From: DATKZS01 sp035527835 [NCBI: bacterium]
GTDB taxonomy: Bacteria; RBG-13-61-14
Direction: 5' to 3'
Assembly (NCBI GenBank): GCA_035527835.1
Contig: DATKZS010000040.1
Location: 1-33,306 of the forward strand
DNA length: 33,306 bases
Below the pieces are notes generated by a model that saw nothing but the letters and a program-made list of their open reading frames with translations, was not told where the DNA came from and did not search any database. The position numbers were made by a program, and so were the translations under genes. Position 1 is the stretch's first letter, and each line of letters starts with the position of its first letter. This document shows, one piece after another, positions 16,793-22,804 of the stretch.

Positions 16793-17406
16793 GTCAGCTC
16801 CTTGTCCGCGATCAGGTTCTTGACGCCGAAGGCGAGGTTCACGGCGCCGAAACCGAGCGCCATCAGGACGAGCGCGGTGCGGCCGGAGGAGAAGGCGGCG
16901 ACGGCGCCGAGGGCCAGGAAGATCAACGACTGAAGCAGATGGTCCTTGCCGGTGTAGTAATGGAACCCGAAGAGCACGAGGCCGTAGGAGAGGAGCCACA
17001 AAGCGGGGATCAGGCCGAAGTCGCGCGTGGCGAACAACCCGAGCGTCAGCACTCCGACAGCTCCGAGCAGCGGGAACTGCGAGCTGAACATGCGGCGGGC
17101 CGGGGGCGTCAAGGCGCTGACGCCAAGCTTTTCGGCCCGGGCGAGAGATAAATACACGCTCCCCCCGGCGGCCGCGGCCAGGATCAGGATCCACAGCACG
17201 GCCAGCAGCGCCACGTCCCACCCCGTGAACAGACGCGGGTCCGCCGCCTTGTCCGCGCCGATGATCAGCCAGGTGAGCCCCGGCCCGGCCAGCCCGCACA
17301 CGCCGGCCAGCAGATACCCCAGCGGCGGCAGGTTGGTGTAGCGCGTGGACGCCTCCATGGTCTGCTTGATGAATTGAAGGTCCTTCTCCACCTGTTCGCG
17401 CTCCAT
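16789..17406 (-). CDS. six-helix integral membrane protein paired with the regulator
   Basis: A 205-residue inner-membrane protein. A soluble, charged N-terminus (about 1-25, MEREQVEKDLQFIKQTMEAS) is followed by about six hydrophobic segments: 29-50, 62-89, 110-130, 131-151, and two within 157-195. No catalytic or transport motif is recognised. Small membrane proteins cotranscribed with a short winged-helix regulator of this type are common and often of unknown function. The start is firm: AAGGAGGAG lies just upstream of ATG 17406. It overlaps the regulator by four bases. It may sense membrane or envelope state, but that is only an inference from the pairing. Confidence 0.75.
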   Translation of the reverse strand: MEREQVEKDLQFIKQTMEASTRYTNLPPLGYLLAGVCGLAGPGLTWLIIGADKAADPRLFTGWDVALLAVLWILILAAAAGGSVYLSLARAEKLGVSALTPPARRMFSSQFPLLGAVGVLTLGLFATRDFGLIPALWLLSYGLVLFGFHYYTGKDHLLQSLIFLALGAVAAFSSGRTALVLMALGFGAVNLAFGVKNLIADKELT

Positions 17407-17426
17407 GACGTCTCCTCCTTTTTCTC

Positions 17427-17456
17427 TACTTTATAGCTAAAAGTACTTTCCGTCAA
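17427..17456 (-). promoter_or_regulatory. promoter of the membrane protein/regulator operon with 23-bp element, copy 2
   Basis: On the minus strand, TTGACG (17456-17451) is followed by TATAAA after 15 bp or TAAAGT after 17 bp. The 23-bp element at 17427-17449 (plus strand TACTTTATAGC, TA, AAAGTACTTT) covers the spacer and the -10 region, so a bound protein would block the promoter. Confidence 0.6.
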
Positions 17457-17576
17457 TTTTGACAGCGGCGGCCCCGGACCGGTTCCGGCCCTTGACTTGC
17501 GCGTTTAAAAGGGGGAATACTTGGCAAGGCGCGCCGGACCCGGTCCGAGCCCGCATCCGGAAATTCAGGAGGCCCG

Positions 17577-19310
17577 ATGGCAACGCCCAGGATCGTCAGT
17601 GAGCTCGAACCCCTCTTCCGGCCCCGCTCCGTGGCCGTGGTGGGCGCCACCAACAACCTGACCAAGTGGGGCTTCTCCACCTTTGCGAGCCTTAAAGGGC
17701 GCTATCAGGGCCCGCTTTATCCGGTGAACGGCCGCGACCGGGAGGTCCAGGGCCACCCGGCCTACGCCCGGATCACCGAGGTGCCCGGCCCGGTGGACCT
17801 CGCCGTGATCGTGGTCCCCGCCGGCCAAGTGGCGCCGGTGATGAAGGACTGCGTGAAAAAAGGCGTGAAGGCCGGCGTGATCATCACCGCGGGCTTTGCC
17901 GAGACCGGTCCCGCCGGCAAGGCCTTGCAGGACGAGGTGATGGCGATTGCCCGGAGCGGCGGCATCCGCGTGGTCGGCCCCAACTGCATGGGCATGTGGA
18001 GCGCGGCCGCTGACCTGTCCGCCTTCATGTTCCCGCTGCCGATCATGGCGGGCCCGCTGGCGCTGGTGTCGCAGGGCGGCAACGTGGGCGGGGCTCTCGT
18101 GGTGGACGCGGTCACGCGCGGCATCGGCTTCCAACACTACGTGAGCTGCGGCTGCGCGGCGGACATCCCGATCGAGGACTACGTCGAGTACTTCTCCCAT
18201 GACGACGAGGTCAAGGTGATCATGGTTTACATCGAGGGCCTCGCCGACGGCCAGCGCTTCGTGGAGAAGGTGAGGCGCGTCACGGTCCGGAAACCGGTGC
18301 TGGCGCTCAAGCCCGGCCGGACCGCCGCCGCGGCGCGCGCCATCTCGTCGCACTCCGGCGCCATGTCCGGCTCCGACCTGGTCTATGACGCGGCCTTCAA
18401 GAAGGCGGGCGTGCTCCGGGTGGACTCGACCATGGAGCTGCTCGACACCGCCCTCGGCCTCATCACCCAGCCCCTGCCCAAAGGCCGCAACGTGGTCATC
18501 ACCACGCCCGGAGGCAGCTACGGCGTCATGTGCGCCGACGCCTGCGCCTCCCGCGGGCTCACCGTCATTGACCTGCCCCAGCGGGTGATGGACTCGTTCA
18601 ACGCCATGTTCCCGGCCCGCTGGAGCCACGGCAACCCGGTGGACCCCGCCGGCGACCGCAACTTCGTGCCTTACCTCAAGGCCCCGGAGATGCTGCTCGC
18701 CTGCCCCGAGGTGGACGCGCTCATCTTCATGGGCTTCGGCTCGTTCTCCGGCATCTCCGCCATGCTGGCCTCCGCCGGCGGAGAGATCAACAAGGGACTT
18801 GAAAGGATGAAGGACCGCATCGAGGGCCTCGAAACCATGGCCCGGTCCTTCTCCGCCATGCTCGATTCCGGCGACCGCGAAAAGATCAAGCAGGTGGTCA
18901 AGGCGGGCATGCTCTTCATGTTCGGCTCCGTCATGGCCAGCAAGGAACACGAGCTCACCGGCTTTTTCGAAACCGTCTCCGACGCCATGACCTCCGAGCG
19001 CATGCTCAAGTCAACCTTCTTCACCGGTCTCCGCGAGCTCTTCGACTCCATCGCTAACAGCCGCATTGACGGCGAGAAAATGGCCGGCATCATGACGCTG
19101 ATGGAGCCCATGCTCTCCGCCCTCATCTATCACTGGATCGAAAAATACGGCAAGCCCGTCATCACCACCACCTTTACCGAGGAAACCACGCGGATGGGAG
19201 AGGGCGGACACTTCTCCTATTCCAACGCCGAGCGCGCCGCCTCCGTCCTCGCCAAGCTGGTCGAGTACAGAGAGTTCCTGGAGGCTGTGGAGGAGAGTGA
19301 AGAAAAATGA
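17577..19310 (+). CDS. acyl-CoA synthetase (ADP-forming)-like protein, alpha-type domains
   Basis: A 577-residue protein resembling the alpha subunit of ADP-forming acetyl-CoA synthetases and the succinyl-CoA ligase family. A CoA-binding Rossmann domain covers about 10-135 (SVAVVGATNNLTKWG, VGPNCMG). The first ligase domain, about 155-295, carries H259 in SSHSGAMSGSD, the position of the phosphorylated histidine in this family (usually SHTG). A second ligase domain follows (TTPGGSYGVMCAD). There is no ATP-grasp (beta) domain. A helical, charged segment of about 120 residues (about 392-515) interrupts the last domain before the usual end (GKPVITTTF and SNAERAASVLAKLVEYREFL). AGGAGG precedes ATG 17577. 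The substrate and partner are unknown. Confidence 0.8.
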   Translation: MATPRIVSELEPLFRPRSVAVVGATNNLTKWGFSTFASLKGRYQGPLYPVNGRDREVQGHPAYARITEVPGPVDLAVIVVPAGQVAPVMKDCVKKGVKAGVIITAGFAETGPAGKALQDEVMAIARSGGIRVVGPNCMGMWSAAADLSAFMFPLPIMAGPLALVSQGGNVGGALVVDAVTRGIGFQHYVSCGCAADIPIEDYVEYFSHDDEVKVIMVYIEGLADGQRFVEKVRRVTVRKPVLALKPGRTAAAARAISSHSGAMSGSDLVYDAAFKKAGVLRVDSTMELLDTALGLITQPLPKGRNVVITTPGGSYGVMCADACASRGLTVIDLPQRVMDSFNAMFPARWSHGNPVDPAGDRNFVPYLKAPEMLLACPEVDALIFMGFGSFSGISAMLASAGGEINKGLERMKDRIEGLETMARSFSAMLDSGDREKIKQVVKAGMLFMFGSVMASKEHELTGFFETVSDAMTSERMLKSTFFTGLRELFDSIANSRIDGEKMAGIMTLMEPMLSALIYHWIEKYGKPVITTTFTEETTRMGEGGHFSYSNAERAASVLAKLVEYREFLEAVEESEEK

Positions 19311-19313
19311 AAA

Positions 19314-19377
19314 AACCACAGATGAACACGGATCAACACAGATTATAATCCGTGTTCATCTGTGTTCATCCGTGGTT
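19314..19377. repeat. 64-bp loopless inverted repeat of GAACACGGAT-type units
   Basis: Arms 19314-19345 and 19346-19377 are complementary at 28 of 32 positions. Each arm is about three degenerate 10-base units alternating CACAGAT and CACGGAT. It lies between the convergent acyl-CoA synthetase-like and cold-shock genes. Confidence 0.75.
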
Positions 19378-19482
19378 AAAAACAGCCCACCCATGATTCC
19401 TGAGAAAATGAATACAAGAGGGGAAAGATAGGAATTGCGGGCGCAAAAATCTTCTCCACCCTCGATCCTGATAAACAGAGAA

Positions 19483-19508
19483 AGGCGCGCCCCGCATTTC
19501 CGGGGGCC
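19483..19508 (-). terminator. possible terminator of the cold-shock gene
   Basis: On the minus strand, a GC-rich hairpin (GGCCCC facing GGGGC around a short loop) is followed by GCGCC and a short T run. The pairing is imperfect and the T tract weak, so this is only suggestive. Confidence 0.3.
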
Positions 19509-19530
19509 GGAAGGAACGGTGTCGGTAACC

Positions 19531-19734
19531 TTATTCCGAGGCTTTTACATTGGTCGCTTCCGGGCCCTTCCGGCCCTCGCCGACCTCGAACTCGACCTTC
19601 TGCCCTTCCCGCAGGCTCTGGCCCACGGACTCGATGTTCGACCGGTGTACGAAAATGTCCTTGCCTCCTTCATCCGGGACGATGAAGCCGAAGCCCTTCT
19701 GGTCGCTGAACCATTTCACAGTGCCTTTTGCCAC
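19531..19734 (-). CDS. cold-shock domain protein
   Basis: A 67-residue single cold-shock domain (OB fold) that binds single-stranded RNA and DNA. RNP-1 KGFGFI and RNP-2 DIFVH are intact, and the protein opens with the typical [12 protein letters not shown] 19734 is preferred to ATG 19740 because GGAGG (19746-19742) lies 7 bases before the GTG but only one base before the ATG; the result, MAKGTVKWF, is also the usual family N-terminus. It has its own promoter with a leader of about 110 bases that contains a strong hairpin. Whether it is cold-induced or constitutive cannot be told. Confidence 0.93.
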   Translation of the reverse strand: MAKGTVKWFSDQKGFGFIVPDEGGKDIFVHRSNIESVGQSLREGQKVEFEVGEGRKGPEATNVKASE

Positions 19735-19802
19735 AACCATTCCTCCATTACGGGCTCCTTCCTCCAGGAAGCGCCCTCCGATCCCCGCAGCCTTTGATAG
19801 CG

Positions 19803-19835
19803 GGACATGCCCCGCGGGGAATTAAAGGCATGTCC
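19803..19835 (-). promoter_or_regulatory. hairpin in the cold-shock gene 5' leader
   Basis: GGACATGCC (19803-19811) and GGCATGTCC (19827-19835) form a perfect 9-bp stem with a 15-base loop. A nested CCCCGCGGGG palindrome offers an alternative fold. It lies between the predicted transcription start and the start codon, so it may be an RNA switch. Confidence 0.45.
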
Positions 19836-19850
19836 TTATCAATTGCCTCA

Positions 19851-19879
19851 ATGTTATCCTTTTTCCAAAACGGTGTCAA
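19851..19879 (-). promoter_or_regulatory. sigma70-type promoter of the cold-shock gene
   Basis: On the minus strand, perfect TTGACA (19879-19874), a 17-bp spacer and TAACAT (19856-19851). It is divergent from the GH2 promoter at 19904-19932. Confidence 0.6.
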
Positions 19880-19903
19880 ATAATTTCCGATGACATCATC
19901 CCG

Positions 19904-19932
19904 TTGAGATCGGATACGGTCCGCGCTATAAT
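19904..19932 (+). promoter_or_regulatory. sigma70-type promoter of the GH2/ceramidase unit
   Basis: TTGAGA (19904-19909), a 17-bp spacer and consensus TATAAT (19927-19932). The predicted start near 19939 gives a leader of about 75 bases before ATG 20013. It is the only recognisable promoter before the terminator at 27599-27626. Confidence 0.65.
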
Positions 19933-20012
19933 TCAGCCCGGCTTGCGAAGCAAGGGCATGGCCGCCGGCGGCCATGCGGGACAGGAACAAGAGCGGGCAA
20001 AGGAGTGACGCC

Positions 20013-22655
20013 ATGAAAAAGATCGCAGTGTTGCTGGCGGCCTGCGCCGCAATGTTCTCCATGACGGCGGCGGCCGCGGAACGGCTTGCGCTCGATATGG
20101 GCTGGCGGCTGCAGTCGTCGGCGAAACTGAGTGACGCCGGCGACGCCGTCTCGGCCGCCGGCTACCCGGCCGACGCCTGGTACCCGGTGGCCGTGCCTTC
20201 CACGGTCCTGGCCGCGCTGGTGGCGGACGGAGTGTATCCCGACCCGTTCTACGGGCTCAACATCACCAAGATCCCGGGCTATATCGAGGGCCGCTGGCTG
20301 GTCATGCCCGAGGACAGCCCGTTCTATCCCTCCTGGTGGTACCGCGTCGAGTTCGACGCGCCCGCCGCCTTCCAGGGCAAGGAGCTGACGCTCCACCTCG
20401 ACGGCATCAACTACAAGGCCAACGTCTGGCTCAACGGGAAAAAGATAGCGGATGCAAGCCAGGTCATCGGCATGTTCCGCCGCTTCGAGTTCCCCGTCAA
20501 CGATTTCGTGAAGATCGGCCCAAAGAACTGCCTCGCCATCGAGACCATCGCGCCCGGCAAGCTCCCCAAAAAGAAATACCCGACCAAGCAAGTCGAGGCC
20601 ACCACCGGATGGGACGACCATAACCCCGAGCCGCCCGACCTCAACCTCGGCGTCTGGCAGGACGTATATATCACCGCGAGCGGCCCGGTCCGCATCAAAA
20701 ATCCCTACGCCGCAACCGATCTCGACCTCCCATCGCTCGACCTCGCCCATATCACCGTGTACGCCGACCTCCAAAACGTCACCGACCAGCCCGTGGCCGG
20801 AGAGCTTTCCGGCAGGATCGAGGGCATAAAATTCAAGCAGGCGGTGAGCCTCGAACCGCGTGAGCTCAAGACCGTCAAGTTCTCGCCCTCCGAGTTCCCC
20901 GGGCTCAACATGAAAAACCCGCGCCTCTGGTGGCCGAACCCGGTCGGAGCGCAGGAGCTCTACACCCTCGACCTCGCGTTCAAGGCGGGCGGCCGGGTCT
21001 CGGACCAGGCGTCCACCCGCTTCGGCGTGCGCGAGGCCAACACCTATATCAATGACGAGGGCTGGCGCGGTTACGAGATCAACGGCAAAAACATCCTGAT
21101 CCGCGGCGGCGCCTGGATGACCTCCGACCTGCTGCTCCGCCTCACGCCCCGCCGCTACGACGCCCTGGTCCGCTACGCCAAAGAGGCCAACCTCAACATG
21201 CTCCGCTCCGAGGGCTTCTCCATCCGCGAGACCGAAGAGTTCTACGACACCTGCGACCGCTACGGCGTCATGGTCACCCAGCAGATCTTCGGCCGCTCCC
21301 TCCCCGACGAGCCCCTGGCCGTGGACTGCGTCCGCGACATGATGCTCCGCATCAGGAACCACCCCAGCCTCGTCCACTTCCTCGGCCACGACGAGACCTT
21401 CCCCACCGACACCCTCGACGCCGCCTACAAGGGCCTCATCGCCGACCTCGATATGCGCCGCACCTATCAGCCCCACTCCGGCGCCTTCCTGGTCAAGGAC
21501 CGGTTCAAGACCGGCGGCACCCGCACCGGCACCCTCGAACTCTGGACCTATGCCGGGCCCGCCCATTACTACACCCACAAGATTGACGGCGCCTGGGGCT
21601 TTGCCCAGTCCGGCGGCATCGGCGGCGTGGCGGCCTCCGAGGAGAGCATCCGCCGCATGATCCCCGAGGACCAGCTCTGGCCGCTATGGACCGACGCCTG
21701 GTCGCTCCATACCGTGATCCAGGGAGGGCATTACTTCGACAAGCTCTTGAAGGCGCTCGATACGCGCTACGGCGCGCCCGCCGACTTCACCGAATTCGTC
21801 ATCACCGCCCACGTCATGAACTACGACTCCGCCCGCGGCATGTTCGAGGCCTACGGCCGCAATAAGTACAGCGCCCTCGGCATCACCACCTGGAAGTACG
21901 ACGCCGCCTGGCCCGCCGCCATGACCTGGCAGTACATTGACTGGTACCTGCTCCCCACCGGCGCCTACTACGGCGCCAAGAAGGCCTGCGAAGCCCTCCA
22001 CGTCCAGTACTCTTACGACGACAACTCCGTCTGGGTCGTCAACACCCTTTATCGAGAGTTCACCGGGCTCGCGGTCAGCGCCAGTATCTACAACCTCGAC
22101 CTGGCCGAGAAATACGCCAAGGACGCCACCGTGAGCGTGGGCCCCGACGGCAAGACCGAGGCCTTCAAGATCGTTTTCCCGGACGGGCTCTCCCGCGCCT
22201 TCTTCCTCCGCCTCACCCTGCGCGACGCCGCAGGCAAGATGGTCTCCGACAACTTCTACTGGCTCTCCACCAAGCCCGACCGCCCCGGCAAGAAATTCTA
22301 CGGCATCGTCCCCCTCACCCCCTCGTCCATTGCCGACCTCACCGGTCTGCGCTCGCTCCCCCGCGTCAAGCTCGACGTATCATGTTCCCTGCAAAAGGGG
22401 CCGGACGAGGACACCGCCCGCGTCACCCTGCATAACACCGGCCGCGACGTGGCCTTCTTCACCCAGCTCGCCGTGACCAAGGGCCCGGCCGGCATGGAGG
22501 TCGCGCCCTCATTCTGGTCCGACAACGACGTGGCCGTGCTCCCCGCCGAGGACAAAGAGCTCAGGGTCAAGTTTTACCCGCGCGACCTGGAGAATGCGGA
22601 CCCCGTGATCAGGGTCAAGGGATGGAACGTGGAACAGGTGGAATGCAAGCCGTAG
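20013..22655 (+). CDS. exported glycoside hydrolase family 2 protein (exo-beta-glucosaminidase/mannosidase-like)
   Basis: An 880-residue protein with a Sec signal peptide (about 1-22). The GH2 layout is complete: jelly-roll sugar-binding domain (about 35-210, YRVEFDAPAAFQGKELTLHLDGI, ANVWLNGKKI), Ig-like domain (about 215-335), TIM barrel (about 340-650, ILIRGGAWMTSDLLLRLTP) and C-terminal beta domains. The acid/base region NHPSLVHFLGHDETFP is present (D460, E461). Against my recollection of CsxA-type relatives, the nucleophile segment GFNTEGGPG aligns with GFAQSGGIG here, putting Ser533 where the catalytic Glu should be. The anchor MIPEDQLWP just after supports the alignment. It may be inactive, use another residue, or act mainly in binding. 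ATG 20013 has GGAG upstream. Confidence 0.85.
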   Translation: MKKIAVLLAACAAMFSMTAAAAERLALDMGWRLQSSAKLSDAGDAVSAAGYPADAWYPVAVPSTVLAALVADGVYPDPFYGLNITKIPGYIEGRWLVMPEDSPFYPSWWYRVEFDAPAAFQGKELTLHLDGINYKANVWLNGKKIADASQVIGMFRRFEFPVNDFVKIGPKNCLAIETIAPGKLPKKKYPTKQVEATTGWDDHNPEPPDLNLGVWQDVYITASGPVRIKNPYAATDLDLPSLDLAHITVYADLQNVTDQPVAGELSGRIEGIKFKQAVSLEPRELKTVKFSPSEFPGLNMKNPRLWWPNPVGAQELYTLDLAFKAGGRVSDQASTRFGVREANTYINDEGWRGYEINGKNILIRGGAWMTSDLLLRLTPRRYDALVRYAKEANLNMLRSEGFSIRETEEFYDTCDRYGVMVTQQIFGRSLPDEPLAVDCVRDMMLRIRNHPSLVHFLGHDETFPTDTLDAAYKGLIADLDMRRTYQPHSGAFLVKDRFKTGGTRTGTLELWTYAGPAHYYTHKIDGAWGFAQSGGIGGVAASEESIRRMIPEDQLWPLWTDAWSLHTVIQGGHYFDKLLKALDTRYGAPADFTEFVITAHVMNYDSARGMFEAYGRNKYSALGITTWKYDAAWPAAMTWQYIDWYLLPTGAYYGAKKACEALHVQYSYDDNSVWVVNTLYREFTGLAVSASIYNLDLAEKYAKDATVSVGPDGKTEAFKIVFPDGLSRAFFLRLTLRDAAGKMVSDNFYWLSTKPDRPGKKFYGIVPLTPSSIADLTGLRSLPRVKLDVSCSLQKGPDEDTARVTLHNTGRDVAFFTQLAVTKGPAGMEVAPSFWSDNDVAVLPAEDKELRVKFYPRDLENADPVIRVKGWNVEQVECKP

Positions 22656-22783
22656 TCCCGGAGGGACGGCCGATAGTAGCCCACCAATTTATTGGTGGGA
22701 AACGGGAAAGGCACAGACAACCAAGTCCCGCAAGGGACGGCGGAGAATGGCCCCGGAATTTATTCCGGGGACGGCGGGACCGT
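22655..22783 (+). repeat. modular hairpin element between the two GH2 genes
   Basis: Two copies of a two-hairpin module. Module 1: GTCCC/GGGAC (22655-22667) then CCCACCAAT/ATTGGTGGG with a TT loop (22680-22699). Module 2: GTCCC/GGGAC with a GCAA loop (22725-22738) then CCCCGGAAT/ATTCCGGGG with a TT loop (22751-22770). A minor ACGG/CCGT stem ends it. It begins at the last base of the first GH2 stop codon and would be part of the mRNA. Confidence 0.7.
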
Positions 22784-22804
22784 TACACCACGGAAGGGAA
22801 TAAA

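Noticed and set aside
16793-17299. N-terminal extension of the winged-helix regulator to 264 residues
   Set aside because: The extension reads the membrane-protein gene in another phase and gives Arg/Gly-rich filler. The true ATG at 16792 overlaps that gene's stop.
17492-17520. Promoter TTGACT-N17-GAATAC before the acyl-CoA synthetase-like gene
   Set aside because: The -10 hexamer is poor and several other TTGAC strings occur nearby, so I could not choose one.
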